NCBI GenBank assembly: GCA_903828675.1
Contig: CAIKND010000234.1
Coordinates: 1 to 36,995, forward strand
Length of the DNA: 36,995 nt
Reading direction: 5' to 3'
Origin: an uncultured Acidobacteriaceae bacterium
GTDB lineage: Bacteria; Acidobacteriota; Terriglobia; Terriglobales; Acidobacteriaceae
The notes beneath the pieces were generated by a model. That model saw only the letters and a program-made list of their open reading frames with translations, did not search any database and was not told the DNA's origin. Made by a program: the position numbers and the translations under genes. Positions 7,033-16,179 of the stretch are shown here, one piece after another. Numbering within the stretch: position 1 is the first letter of the stretch; each line of letters opens with the position of its first letter.

Positions 7033-9198
7033 TCAGTCGGCGACGGTGGCTTTTTTGGCGCTCGAATTTAGTGAAGGGGCTTTTACGGAACGACGCGTGG
7101 CGTGCACAGCGGGGATAGCGTCGAGGTCGGCTTTGCCTTCGGCCAGCTTCATGAGAAAGTCCTGGGCGGCGAAGGGCGGGGCGTCCTTGAGGAGCTTGCC
7201 GGCGCGGATGTAACTGCCGTCGGGCTGCTGGAGGCGGGCCTTGAGGGTGTCGGCCAGATAAGCGGGCAGGATTTCGTCATGGATGCGGGCGCGGGCTGCC
7301 GGGTCGCGGACCGGGAAGACCACCTCGCAGCGCTCGAAGAGATTGCGCGGCATCCAATCGGCGGAACCGAGATAGATTTCGGCATTGCCGCCGTTGGCGA
7401 AATGGAAGATGCGCGAGTGCTCAAGAAAACGGCCGACAATGGAGCGGACACGGATTCGATCCGAGAGGCCCTTGACGCCGGGGCGGAGGATCGAGAGGCC
7501 GCGGACGATGAGATCGACTTCAACGCCAGCCTGGGACGCCTGGTAGAGGGCTTCGATCACGGAAGGCTCGAGCAGGGCGTTCATTTTGGCGACGATGTGG
7601 GCTGGGCGGCCGGCCTGGGCGTGCTCGGATTCGCGGCGGATGAGGCGCAGGAAGCTCTCGGCCATGGTGAGCGGGGCGACCAGCAGGGGATTGTAATCGT
7701 CGATTTCGGCGTGGGCGGTGAGGTAGTTGAAGACCATGTGCACCTGCGCGGTAATCTCAGGGTCGCAGGTGAGCAGGCTGAGGTCGGTATAGAAACGGGC
7801 AGTGACGGGGTTGTAGTTGCCGGTGCCCAGGTGGCAGTAGCGGCGGGTGACGCCGTCCTCGTCGCGGCGCACCAGCATGGCGAGCTTGCAGTGGGTTTTG
7901 AGGCCAACGACGCCGTGGAAGACCTGTACGCCGGCATCTTCCATGCTGCGCGCCCAGCGGATGTTGGAGGCTTCGTCAAAGCGGGCCATGAGCTCGACGA
8001 CAAGAGTGGCTTCTTTGCTGGCGGCGGCTTCAGTGAGAGCGGCGAATACGGGCGAGTCGTGGCTGGTGCGGTAGAGGGTCTGCTTCATGCTGACGACGGC
8101 GGGATCTTCCGCGCCCTGCTGGATGAAGTCGACCACGGAGGTGTAGGCGTCGTAGGGGTGGTGGAGCAGGACATCGTGCTGGCGCAACTCGTCGAAAATG
8201 CTGGTTGCCTTGCGGCTGAGCGTGAGCGGCCGCGGCGTGAAGGGCTGGAACTTCAGGTCGGGACGCCGCACATCGTCATATAGGAACATGAGGCGGGACA
8301 GGTTGACGGGGCCGTCGCCACGGAGCACCTGATCTTCGTCGAGCTCAAAGTTGACGCGGAGCCGCTCGATGATCTCCGGGTGAGCGCCGGTCTCAATTTC
8401 GAGGCGGACGGCGTCGCCCTTGCGGCGGTTGTGGAGCTCGACGCGGATGGTCTCAAGCAGAGAGCGCGCTTCTTCCTCCTCGAAGTAGAGGTTGGAGTTG
8501 CGGGTGACGCGGAAGGAGGCGTGGGCCAGGACCTCGTAACCGCGGTACATGCCGGCAAGATGCTGGGCAATAAGATCCTGGAGGAGCAGGTAATCGAAGC
8601 GGCCTTCAGCGCTGGGGAGGCTTACAAAGCGAGGCAAGGTGCGGGGGACAGTAACCACGCCGAGAACCTGCGGCCCTGAGCTGCGGCGCTTGGCGCGAAG
8701 CAGCAGGGCGAGACAGAGGGCCTTGTTGAGGACGCGTGGGAAGGGGTGGGCCGGATCGATGGAGATGGGGGTAAGGAGCGGATCGACTTCGCGCTGGAAG
8801 TAGTCGTGGGCAACTTCGCGGGCTCCATCGCTGAGCTCTTTCCAATCGAGCAGGCGGACGCCCTGCTTGCGCAGTTCAGGGAGCAAATGTTCGTTCCAGC
8901 AGTGGTACTGGGCGGCGACGAAGTTGTGTATTTCGGCGGTGAGAGTCTGGAGGGATTGGTCTGGACGGAGTCCGTCATAGCCGGGTTCGCGATATCCGTC
9001 CTCGATGCGTTGCATGAGGCCAGCCTGGCGAATTTCGACGTATTCATCGAGGTTGGAGGCGGTGATTGCCAGGAACTTGACGCGCTCGAGCAGCGGGTTG
9101 GAGGGGTCTTCTGCCTCTTCCAGTACCCTGCGATTGAACTGCATCCAGGAGTGGTCGCGTCCGTTGAAGAGCTTCTGTTTCTGAGTGGTTCTGGGCAT
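7033..9198 (-). CDS. ppk1: Polyphosphate kinase 1
   Basis: Reversibly transfers the gamma-phosphate of ATP to inorganic polyphosphate at the membrane. The 721 residues match normal PPK1 length and domain order: N domain (NGRDHSWMQFNRRVLEEA, then FLAITASNLDEYVEIR), head domain, and two PLD-like C domains. The autophosphorylated histidine is H436 in GLKTHCKL, close to the E. coli H435 position, followed by RYCHLGTGNYNP. The second conserved histidine, H594 in LEHSRIFHF, precedes LGSADWMPRNL. The gene stands alone on the minus strand. With ppx 1.7 kb away it forms a loose synthesis/degradation pair for polyphosphate. The ribosome site before the ATG is weak (CGGA). Confidence 0.97.
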   Translation of the reverse strand: MPRTTQKQKLFNGRDHSWMQFNRRVLEEAEDPSNPLLERVKFLAITASNLDEYVEIRQAGLMQRIEDGYREPGYDGLRPDQSLQTLTAEIHNFVAAQYHCWNEHLLPELRKQGVRLLDWKELSDGAREVAHDYFQREVDPLLTPISIDPAHPFPRVLNKALCLALLLRAKRRSSGPQVLGVVTVPRTLPRFVSLPSAEGRFDYLLLQDLIAQHLAGMYRGYEVLAHASFRVTRNSNLYFEEEEARSLLETIRVELHNRRKGDAVRLEIETGAHPEIIERLRVNFELDEDQVLRGDGPVNLSRLMFLYDDVRRPDLKFQPFTPRPLTLSRKATSIFDELRQHDVLLHHPYDAYTSVVDFIQQGAEDPAVVSMKQTLYRTSHDSPVFAALTEAAASKEATLVVELMARFDEASNIRWARSMEDAGVQVFHGVVGLKTHCKLAMLVRRDEDGVTRRYCHLGTGNYNPVTARFYTDLSLLTCDPEITAQVHMVFNYLTAHAEIDDYNPLLVAPLTMAESFLRLIRRESEHAQAGRPAHIVAKMNALLEPSVIEALYQASQAGVEVDLIVRGLSILRPGVKGLSDRIRVRSIVGRFLEHSRIFHFANGGNAEIYLGSADWMPRNLFERCEVVFPVRDPAARARIHDEILPAYLADTLKARLQQPDGSYIRAGKLLKDAPPFAAQDFLMKLAEGKADLDAIPAVHATRRSVKAPSLNSSAKKATVAD

Positions 9199-9633
9199 TT
9201 ATCCGTCCGTGCGCCGTGTTGGCAAGTCTACCGCGTTTTTCCGAGTTTCGAAACCTGGAGGGCGTTCGGCCAGAGAAAATCAAGGGCGAATCAACAAAGG
9301 CGGGACGGAGTTTCCAGATTGTCGCATACGCGAGGGGCGACGCCTGTTATCAATCTCTTCGGGGCCGAGCCCTTGCCAAGTATGAGGCTGGATGGTTATC
9401 TTTCGATCGAGACGCCAAAATCAGCAGCCTAAGAGTTACTGGTGCATAATCAGGTACATTGTTGATGAGTCTCCCGATAGCTTCGGTAAGCAAGATGTGG
9501 AACGTCGGAGCGCTTTTGATCCGCGATAAGCAGCCTCTCGATCAGTCAGGAACCCGAATGGCGTTTGGCCTGCAATACAGAAGACCGGCAGTAGGCTTCG
9601 AACGGCGTGGTGCCGAACGGGAGTGGGCCAATT
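9199..9633. other. Spacer upstream of ppk1, no gene seen
   Basis: About 435 bp between the ppk1 start and the small frame at 9634. Short frames here lack ribosome sites and protein-like composition. The ppk1 promoter must lie in its left part, but no convincing -35/-10 pair was found. No terminator or repeat is evident. Confidence 0.5.
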
Positions 9634-9768
9634 ATGGCCAATAGATTTGCGGTGATCGTGATAGAAGTGGTCGAAGTCCTGTTCTTCGCAGGATTGGCGG
9701 GATGCGTTGTGGTCGTACTTTTCAGCTGGGTTTCGGTGGTCAAAGGCTGCTTTAAGGACAAAATCTGA
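9634..9768 (+). CDS. Possible 44-residue single-pass membrane protein
   Basis: A short frame with a clearly protein-like layout: a polar start (MANRFAV), a 25-30 residue hydrophobic stretch including VLFFAGLAGCVVVVLFSW, then a short tail containing KGCFKDK. A G-rich GGGAGTGGG lies 5-13 bases upstream. The frame resembles the many tiny one-helix proteins of Acidobacteria with an acidic residue pair before the helix and a charged tail. Function unknown. The alternative is chance, since it is only 45 codons. Confidence 0.4.
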   Translation: MANRFAVIVIEVVEVLFFAGLAGCVVVVLFSWVSVVKGCFKDKI

Positions 9769-9965
9769 CCCCGATTTACTGCGCCAATACGCTCATCTAA
9801 TCGAAATTGTGTCGATAATTCAGCAACTCAATAGGGAGCCCATCGGGCGGGCCGCGTGGCATTGTCTTGCGTTCATGCTGGATCCTGATTGACGCTCGGG
9901 GCTGGCGGGTTGAGGATAGAGACTTGATCATTCTGCTCCCGGTCCCCCGAGAGGAGGCCTCTTTT

Positions 9966-10673
9966 ATGCACCAGGAATCAAATTCTGCCCGTGCCAGCCT
10001 GATTGCTTCCCAGCCGATGGCTGAGGGAGCGGACGCTTTTTCCACGCGGGTTCAAGGGTTGCTGGACGGTCAGCCGAAGGACGACGCGACAGTCGCCGGG
10101 GCACTCGATGGCATGGAAGCGATGCTGGACATGATTGCAGCCGGACTCTACAGTATGGCCTCGATGCTGGTGGGCGAAGGCGAAGACGGGGTACGACTGG
10201 TGGAGACAGCGATTGCCACAACGGAAGTTTCGGCTTGTCAGGATCCGGCGGAGGCGCGCACGAGCAGCCGGAGGGCGTTGTGCAAGGCGGCCGTGGAGAT
10301 GCTGTCCAAACGCGACGCGGACAGTCTGGCGGCGCCAGAGGGAGCACGCTCGGCTGGAAGCTGCATCGAGGACGACGATCTGGAGGCGGCGGGCGTGTCT
10401 GGCGAAGAACTGGAGCGGATGATCGCCGGACCGGACCGCGAACGGGTGCGGCAGTGGCTGGCAAAACTGCCTACTGCGCTGAGGACCGTTTTTGTGCTGC
10501 GTGCGGTGGCTGGCTTTACGGCGGCGGAGACGGCCGCGTTGCTGGCGGGGTTCGGTGGGCCCAGGGCCGCTGGATGGAGCACGGAAGCGGTGCGCGAAGT
10601 TTTCCGGCAGGGTTTGTGTTCGCTGGCTTCACAACTGATTCAGTTATCGGGGAAAGCAGGGAGCAGGGGCTAG
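9966..10673 (+). CDS. Sigma-70 (ECF-like) family protein with degenerate features
   Basis: A 235-residue protein. The start at 9966 is set by an AGGAGG at 9952-9957, eight bases upstream; a longer frame from 9867 lacks this. The C-terminal part (about 150-225) resembles sigma region 4: WLAKLPTALRTVFVLRAVAGFTAAETAALL is the typical helix pair, here shown as WLAKLPTALRTVF and GFTAAETAALL. A glycine/proline insert (GFGGPRAAG) then precedes the helix that would contact the -35 element, which lacks the usual basic residues. The N-terminal half, around LVGEGEDGVRLVETA, could be a worn region 2. It may be a divergent sigma factor or a protein derived from one. It ends 142 bp before the tolC-like gene on the same strand, so a regulatory link is possible but unproven. 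Confidence 0.7.
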   Translation: MHQESNSARASLIASQPMAEGADAFSTRVQGLLDGQPKDDATVAGALDGMEAMLDMIAAGLYSMASMLVGEGEDGVRLVETAIATTEVSACQDPAEARTSSRRALCKAAVEMLSKRDADSLAAPEGARSAGSCIEDDDLEAAGVSGEELERMIAGPDRERVRQWLAKLPTALRTVFVLRAVAGFTAAETAALLAGFGGPRAAGWSTEAVREVFRQGLCSLASQLIQLSGKAGSRG

Positions 10674-10814
10674 GTTACAGTGGGGTCCTGGTTCGGGTTC
10701 TGCGCCGGTCCGATACACTAGATTTAAGAACCGTCCAGTATTTTCAACGCATCCATTAAAGACAGCCGTTTCCAGGCTAAAGCGATTGCTGTGAGTGGAA
10801 CAAGGTTGATCTAG

Positions 10815-12212
10815 TTGAAGTATTCAAGGAAGAACACAATTCGTGCCCAGGCTTGCGGGCTGCTGCTAAGCGCCGCGGTGCTGGCACCGCTGAATGTACT
10901 GGCCCAGACCGGGAACCCGTTTCAAGGCAGTGTGCCGGTGGGTGAGGCCTCTGGGCTGCCGGTTGGGTTGTCGCTCGACGATGCGATTCAGCGAGGACTA
11001 CAGACGAACCTGGGCGTGATTTTGAGCGGGACGCAGACGGCGGCGGCGCTCGGTGCGCGGCTGAGCCAACTGCAGTCGCTGCTGCCCACGGTGGACTTTA
11101 AAGCCCAGGAGTCACTGATGCAGGTTGACCTGCCAGCGCAGGGCCTGCGGATCAAGGGCTTTCCGACCATTATCGGGCCGTTTGGATTTACGGACATACG
11201 GGCCTCGTTGAGCTGGACCCTGGTGGACGTGGCGTCGATGCGGAACTACCTGGCGGCTCGGCACAATTTTGCGGCGGCACAGCTTTCCGCTCAGGACGCG
11301 CGCGAACTGGTAGTGCTTACCGTGGGCAATGCCTACCTGTTGGCGTTGGCCGACGAGACGCGGGTAAGCAGCGTGGAAGCGCAGGTGGCGACGGCCAAGG
11401 TTTCCCTGGATCAGGCCAAGGCGAATCACGAAGCCGGTACGGCGCCGCTGCTGGATGAGTTGCGGGCGCGTGTGGATTCGCAGTCGCTGGAGCAGCAGTT
11501 GATTGTGGCGCGCAACGCTCTGGAAAAGGACAAGCTGGCGCTGGCGCGGACCATCGGGCTGCCGCTGGCGCAGAGTTTTACGTTGACTGACAAGGCTCCG
11601 TACGCGGCCTTCGACAAGGTGGATGTGGAAGCGGCCATTCGCGAGGCGCACGCCAACCGCAAAGATCTCGCGGCACTGGTGGAGCAGACCAAGGCGGCCG
11701 AGCAGCAGCGCAAGGCGGCAACAGCCGAGCGGTTGCCGACGTTCAAGGTCGATGGAGATTACGGCGACATTGGCGTGAACGTGAGGCATTCGCATGGAAC
11801 TGGTGACGCAACGGGCACGATCAGTGCGCCGCTTTTCAAGGAATATGCGTTGCGCGGCGAGGCAGAGTCGGCGCAGGCGCAATTGGATACCGCGCATGCG
11901 CAGTTAAGTGACAAGAACGCGCAGGTGGACGCTGACGTTCGTGATGCGTTGCTGGATATTGCGTCGGCGCAAAAGCTGGTCGAGGTAGCGCACTCGAGCG
12001 TGGAACTTGCCAATGAGGCCCTGAGCGAGGCGCAGCAGCGCTATGCAAACGGGGTAAGCGACAACCTGGGAGTAAGCCAGGCGCAGCAGTCGGTGGCGCA
12101 GGCTGAGAACCAGTACGTGGCCAGCCTATACCGGCACAATGTGGCCAAGCTTAGCCTGGCGCGCGCGCTGGGAGCCGGCCAGAACTACAAGAATTATCTT
12201 GGAGGAAAGTAA
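10815..12212 (+). CDS. TolC-family outer-membrane efflux protein
   Basis: A 465-residue protein with a signal peptide (basic start, LLLSAAVLAPLNVLAQ) and the two-fold repeated, Ala/Gln-rich coiled-coil pattern of TolC/OEP proteins, forming the outer-membrane channel of tripartite pumps or type I secretion. LSLDDAIQRGLQTN near residue 52 is the usual first helix of the family. The start is a TTG (10815) with an AAGG nine bases upstream; no in-frame ATG fits the signal peptide. The stop is separated by two bases from the GTG start of the adaptor gene, so the pair is translationally coupled. Confidence 0.92.
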   Translation: MKYSRKNTIRAQACGLLLSAAVLAPLNVLAQTGNPFQGSVPVGEASGLPVGLSLDDAIQRGLQTNLGVILSGTQTAAALGARLSQLQSLLPTVDFKAQESLMQVDLPAQGLRIKGFPTIIGPFGFTDIRASLSWTLVDVASMRNYLAARHNFAAAQLSAQDARELVVLTVGNAYLLALADETRVSSVEAQVATAKVSLDQAKANHEAGTAPLLDELRARVDSQSLEQQLIVARNALEKDKLALARTIGLPLAQSFTLTDKAPYAAFDKVDVEAAIREAHANRKDLAALVEQTKAAEQQRKAATAERLPTFKVDGDYGDIGVNVRHSHGTGDATGTISAPLFKEYALRGEAESAQAQLDTAHAQLSDKNAQVDADVRDALLDIASAQKLVEVAHSSVELANEALSEAQQRYANGVSDNLGVSQAQQSVAQAENQYVASLYRHNVAKLSLARALGAGQNYKNYLGGK

Positions 12213-12214
12213 AC

Positions 12215-13447
12215 GTGGCGGATACGAGTCCAACACAGAACTCAACCGAATCGATCATAGAGCAGGAGTCGGCGCAGCCGAAGACCGGCCGCAGGGTCAT
12301 TCTCGCGATCGTGGTTATCGTGCTGGCTGCAGCTGCCGTAGGCATCTGGTGGCACTCTACGTTCAGCGAGGACACCGACGACGCGCAGGTGAACGGACAT
12401 CTGATCCAGGTGAGTTCGCGCATCGGCGGGCAGATAGCGAAGGTTTATGTCGATGAGAACCAGGTAGTGAAGGCGGGCGATACGATTGCCGAACTCGACC
12501 CACGCGACTACCAGGTTGCAGTGGAGAACGCTCAGGCTGCGCTGGCCAGCGCGGAAGCCAATGCGGCAGCCGCCAATGTGGCAGTTCCTCTGACAACGGT
12601 GAATACGGGCAGCAATCTGCGTTCAGCGGGTGCGGATGTGAGTGGGACCCAGGCCGGGGTGTCACAGGCCGAGCAACAACTGAAAGCCGCGCACGCCCGC
12701 GTGACTCAGGCCGAGGCCAATGCCACCAAGGCGCAGGCCGATCTGGAGCGCTACAAGCCGCTGGTGGCAAAAGACGTGATCAGCAAGCAACAGTTTGACG
12801 CGGCCGTGGCCGCAGCCGATGCGACCAGGGCGGCAGTGGCCGATGCGCGCGCTAACGAACAGGCAGCATCCGACGGCGTACGCGTGGCGCATGAGCGGGA
12901 ATCGCAGGCGCAGGCGGTGCTGAAATATGCGCAGACCGGGCCGCAGCAGGTGGCGGCGCAGAGCGCACGCGCCCGGCAGGCACTGGCTCAGGTAGCCCAG
13001 GCGCAGGCGCAACTGGACCAGGCGAAGTTGAACCTGGGATATACAAAGATCGTGGCTCCGGTGGCGGGAATCATCACGCGCAAGAGCGCAGAGATCAACC
13101 AGAATGTGGCGCCGGGGCAAAACCTGCTGACGCTGGTCTCTCTCCAAGACTTGTGGGTGACGGCGAACTTCAAGGAGACGCAGCTCAAGCATATGTCGGC
13201 TGGTCAACAGGTTGAGATTGACGCGGACGCGACGGGCAAGACCTATCATGGCAAGGTGACGCAGATAGGCGGGGCGACTGGCTCGGTGCTGAGCCTGTTT
13301 CCGCCGGAGAATGCGACCGGTAATTATGTGAAAGTGGTGCAGCGGGTTCCGGTGCGCGTGGACTTCACGGACCTGAAGAACGAAGATCCGGATCACCTGC
13401 TGAGGCCGGGGTTGTCCGTCGAGCCCAAGGTGAGGGTGAAGCCGTAA
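12215..13447 (+). CDS. EmrA/HlyD-type membrane fusion protein
   Basis: A 410-residue periplasmic adaptor. A cytoplasmic tail is followed by one membrane helix (about 28-48), the EmrA-type start DTDDAQVNGHLIQVSSRIGG, a biotinyl-lipoyl half-motif (VDENQVVKAGDTIAELD), a long Ala/Gln-rich hairpin (about 100-265), the second lipoyl half (KIVAPVAGIITRKSAEINQNV) and a beta-barrel domain (VTANFKETQLKHM). Translation starts at GTG 12215; the site GGAGGAAAG lies within the last codons of the tolC-like gene. EmrA adaptors normally work with an MFS pump (EmrB) and a TolC channel. No pump gene follows: transcription ends at the terminator at 13487 and the next gene is convergent. Confidence 0.93.
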   Translation: MADTSPTQNSTESIIEQESAQPKTGRRVILAIVVIVLAAAAVGIWWHSTFSEDTDDAQVNGHLIQVSSRIGGQIAKVYVDENQVVKAGDTIAELDPRDYQVAVENAQAALASAEANAAAANVAVPLTTVNTGSNLRSAGADVSGTQAGVSQAEQQLKAAHARVTQAEANATKAQADLERYKPLVAKDVISKQQFDAAVAAADATRAAVADARANEQAASDGVRVAHERESQAQAVLKYAQTGPQQVAAQSARARQALAQVAQAQAQLDQAKLNLGYTKIVAPVAGIITRKSAEINQNVAPGQNLLTLVSLQDLWVTANFKETQLKHMSAGQQVEIDADATGKTYHGKVTQIGGATGSVLSLFPPENATGNYVKVVQRVPVRVDFTDLKNEDPDHLLRPGLSVEPKVRVKP

Positions 13448-13486
13448 CGGCAGTGGACAGTTGTCAGTGAACAGTGATCAATGATT

Positions 13487-13521
13487 AGCCCCCGGCCTCT
13501 GCATAAAGGCTGGGGGCTTTT
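13487..13521. terminator. Intrinsic terminator, probably bidirectional
   Basis: A 12-bp stem (AGCCCCCGGCCT / AGGCTGGGGGCT, one G.T pair) with an eight-base loop, ending in TTTT. It is 39 bp past the adaptor gene and 45 bp from the stop of the convergent GH32 gene. It should end the efflux operon; the minus strand has a weaker T-tract. Confidence 0.88.
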
Positions 13522-13565
13522 GCGTTCAGACGGATCGCAAGTGCAGTTGTGTCTGGTCCAGGGTT

Positions 13566-15266
13566 CTACTTTGCGGCGGGGGTAGGCTGCTCCAGGGGGA
13601 AAAGCTCCACATTGCGGATGCGGGCCGGTGCTGCTCCGGGTGGCATGGCGGTGGCGTAGAAGCTAAGGCCCTGGCTGGTGATGGAGGGATAAATGAGGCT
13701 GGTTAGGACGGTTTCGCCGTCTTCAGCGAAGACTTCGACCGAATTGTTGTCCACGACAATATCGAAGCGGATGGACTCCGCTTGCGAGTGCTTGAGGGGT
13801 GCGGTGACGCGAGCGGGGAAATCGGGGGACCAGTCGGTTCTACCGGAGTGGGTGCGATCGACAAAGATCTGCCCTCTGGACGTGTCGACGCCGACCAGGG
13901 TTTCTTCCTGGGCAGGCTGGTTGGGGTCGGCGGAACTGCGGCGGAGACGGATGCCGGCTTCAGCGGATTCGCCTGGGTCGAGGTTCAGGCGCAGCACGAA
14001 GACGCAGCCGGGTGATTTGCCTTTGGCCAGGCGCGCATTGGCTGCGGCAATGGTTTGAAAGGGCGGGGCGCCGAACATGGCTGAATAAGGTTTGTAGGTG
14101 GGTACGGGCAGAATGGGCCGCTGCACCAGTTCGAGCGGCTCCTGGCCGGGAGTGAGGGCGGGATGGGCCGGAGGCTGGCGTAGGTAAAGGCTGCGGGCCA
14201 GGGTCATCTGGCCGCGGCCAGGAAGGGAGGGCAGCTTTCCGGCGTACTGCCAGTTGCTCATCCACGCGATCCAAATGCGGTCCTGGTCGAGCGGCAGGTT
14301 GGAGAAGGATGTGGAGGCGTAGAAATCCTTGCCCCAATCGGCCCAATGCGCGCCGGAGCCGGGATGGTCCTCAGTAAAGTGAGAGCCGTCAAACCTCCCG
14401 ATGAAGTACTGATTGGCTGAGCCGCCGGCCGGTCCGCCGGGGTTGATATTGACGTTGAGGACCCAGCGGCTGGAGATGTTATTTCCGTTGACGTCGCGCA
14501 CCGGGAGTTCGAAAAGGTCTGGGCATTCCCAGACGCCGGAGACTGCTCCGGCTGGGCCAAACTCGCCGCCAAGTTCCCATTGATGCAGATTCTTCGAGCG
14601 GTAAAAGCGGACTTTGTGCTGGTCGGGGAGAGCGACGACCATTACCCAACTTTGCGTAGCTGCGTGCCAGAAGACTTTGGGGTCGCGAAAGTCCTTGAGC
14701 CCGAGATCGATGACGGGATTGCCGGAGTATTTCGTCCAGGTGGCGCCATCGTCGCGGCTGAAGGCGAGGTTCTGGGTCTGCTTGTCCTGAGAGGCACCAG
14801 TGTAGATGGCGACCATGCACCCTGGAGTCTTCTGACCGCCTGTGCCACACAAGCTGCTGGTATTGTCGCGGTCTTCGACCGTAGAGCCGCTGAAGATGGC
14901 GATGCCGTTTTCTTCAGGAATGGCGACGGGAAGCTGTTTCCAGTGGACCAGGTCGGCGGAGACCGCGTGGCCCCAGCTCATGTGACCCCACTGGTCGCCG
15001 AACGGGTTGAACTGGAAAAAGAGATGGTAGTGGCCGTTGAGGAAAATGGGGCCATTGGGGTCGTTGATCCAACTGGACGGGGCGGTGAAGTGGAGTTGCG
15101 GCTGCCAGGCGGCGTTGGGCGTGGCCGCGGCGGGCTGTTGAGCACCGCTGTGGGCTGCGAAGATCAATGCCAACGCCAGCGGAAATGTCGCGGAGAGACG
15201 AGCTGGGCGAAGGTGATGGCTGTGATGCTGGATATTGCTTGGCATGGATGGGTCGCTCTCAATCAT
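13566..15266 (-). CDS. Exported GH32 fructanase/levanase-type glycoside hydrolase
   Basis: Hydrolyses beta-fructosidic bonds (sucrose, levan or inulin) outside the cytoplasm. A signal peptide (LALALIFAAHSGAQ, about 29-43) precedes the five-bladed catalytic domain. The three family motifs are present: WINDPNG with nucleophile D69, FRDP (193-196) with the transition-state aspartate, and ECPD (247-250) with the acid/base E247. A C-terminal beta-sandwich (about 400-550) contains DIVVDNNSVEVFAEDG, typical of GH32. At 566 residues it has normal length. An in-frame ATG at 15245 with a GAGAG upstream is an alternative start. No sugar transporter or fructokinase adjoins it. It is divergent from mntR. 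Confidence 0.93.
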   Translation of the reverse strand: MIESDPSMPSNIQHHSHHLRPARLSATFPLALALIFAAHSGAQQPAAATPNAAWQPQLHFTAPSSWINDPNGPIFLNGHYHLFFQFNPFGDQWGHMSWGHAVSADLVHWKQLPVAIPEENGIAIFSGSTVEDRDNTSSLCGTGGQKTPGCMVAIYTGASQDKQTQNLAFSRDDGATWTKYSGNPVIDLGLKDFRDPKVFWHAATQSWVMVVALPDQHKVRFYRSKNLHQWELGGEFGPAGAVSGVWECPDLFELPVRDVNGNNISSRWVLNVNINPGGPAGGSANQYFIGRFDGSHFTEDHPGSGAHWADWGKDFYASTSFSNLPLDQDRIWIAWMSNWQYAGKLPSLPGRGQMTLARSLYLRQPPAHPALTPGQEPLELVQRPILPVPTYKPYSAMFGAPPFQTIAAANARLAKGKSPGCVFVLRLNLDPGESAEAGIRLRRSSADPNQPAQEETLVGVDTSRGQIFVDRTHSGRTDWSPDFPARVTAPLKHSQAESIRFDIVVDNNSVEVFAEDGETVLTSLIYPSITSQGLSFYATAMPPGAAPARIRNVELFPLEQPTPAAK

Positions 15267-15452
15267 GGAAGCTCACTGGGTGACAGTCGTACAAACCAAG
15301 GGGCGCTGCCTGGGGAATTGCTTGCCGTTCGGTTGCTTCATTTGGCGGGCCCGAAATCTCCCCATCCTTGAAAAGAGCGCTAACGAAGGGCACCTTCAAT
15401 TCACCGGAGGGTAAGACCTATTGTAACGATTAGACTGGATGGCAGAGCAGCG

Positions 15453-16124
15453 ATGAAAGATTCAATCTACGTATCGAAAGAGAATTACCTTAAGGCCATC
15501 CTTGAGGCCGATGCCGAGGGGCGCGAGGTAATTCCGGCGCTTCTGGCGCATTGGCTCGAGGTTTCAGCGCCGGCGGTGACCATGGCGCTGAAGCGGCTGA
15601 AGCGTGACGGATACGTAGAGGTGGGCGGCGACGGTATTGTGCGGCTTACCGAGACCGGGCGCGAAACAGCTTATCGCACGGCGTTGCGGCATCACCTGAT
15701 CGAGCGGATGCTGAGCGAAATTTTTGGGATGGAGTGGCACGAGATTCACGAGGAAGCGGAGCGGCTGGAGCACGCTGTTTCACCCGTTTTCGAGGCCAAA
15801 CTCAGGGAGAAGCTGGGCGAGGGTGGCGCGTGTCCGCACGGCAACGCAGTACTGCCTGAGAATCCGGTGGAGCGGAAACAGCGCGGCGAAAAGCCGCTGT
15901 CAGAGGCCTCTGAGGGTAAGCGGTACACGGTAAAGAGTCTGCACGAGCGCGATCCCAAGCTGCTTCAGTTTCTGCACAATGCGGGAATAGGGCCGGGACA
16001 GAGCCTTCAGGTAATCAGCCAGAATTACGATCAAACCGTTTCGATTCAGCTACCCAAGGGGATCTGTATCCTGGGGCGTCCGGCCGCGGAGGCGGTTTGG
16101 CTGGGGCCGGGCACTCCAGTGTAA
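15453..16124 (+). CDS. mntR: DtxR/MntR-family metal-dependent repressor
   Basis: A 223-residue regulator. Residues 1-70 form the winged helix (YLKAILEADAEG, APAVTMALKRLKRDGYVEV); residues 70-145 the metal-binding and dimerisation domain (HHLIERMLSEIFGMEWHEIH, AERLEHAVS); and about 150-223 an SH3/FeoA-like domain, making it the long DtxR/IdeR type. A Mn or Fe sensor is expected to bind DNA when loaded with metal. The next gene, 55 bp downstream, is an Nramp Mn/Fe transporter preceded by a palindrome, so the likely job is to shut off metal import. The name mntR rests on that context; an iron-sensing role cannot be excluded. Confidence 0.88.
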   Translation: MKDSIYVSKENYLKAILEADAEGREVIPALLAHWLEVSAPAVTMALKRLKRDGYVEVGGDGIVRLTETGRETAYRTALRHHLIERMLSEIFGMEWHEIHEEAERLEHAVSPVFEAKLREKLGEGGACPHGNAVLPENPVERKQRGEKPLSEASEGKRYTVKSLHERDPKLLQFLHNAGIGPGQSLQVISQNYDQTVSIQLPKGICILGRPAAEAVWLGPGTPV

Positions 16125-16130
16125 TTAAAT

Positions 16131-16160
16131 GTAACAAAGTTGATTAACCATAGTTAATAT
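16131..16160 (+). promoter_or_regulatory. Candidate mntH promoter with metal-repressor operator
   Basis: A perfect inverted repeat, ATTAAC-CATA-GTTAAT, occupies 16143-16158. It sits between a possible -35 (GTAACA, 16131-16136) and overlaps a possible -10 (TAATAT, 16155-16160; 18-bp spacing). A bound dimer there would block RNA polymerase. The position directly after mntR and before mntH suggests it is the MntR site. The promoter elements are weak matches and inferred. Confidence 0.55.
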
Positions 16161-16179
16161 GTTGTGGCATACTCTTCGT

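Noticed and set aside
7102..8283. A 393-codon open frame opposite ppk1
   Set aside because: It lies fully inside ppk1 on the other strand, is Gly/Val/Glu-rich as expected for an antisense frame in GC-rich DNA, and has no ribosome site or motif.
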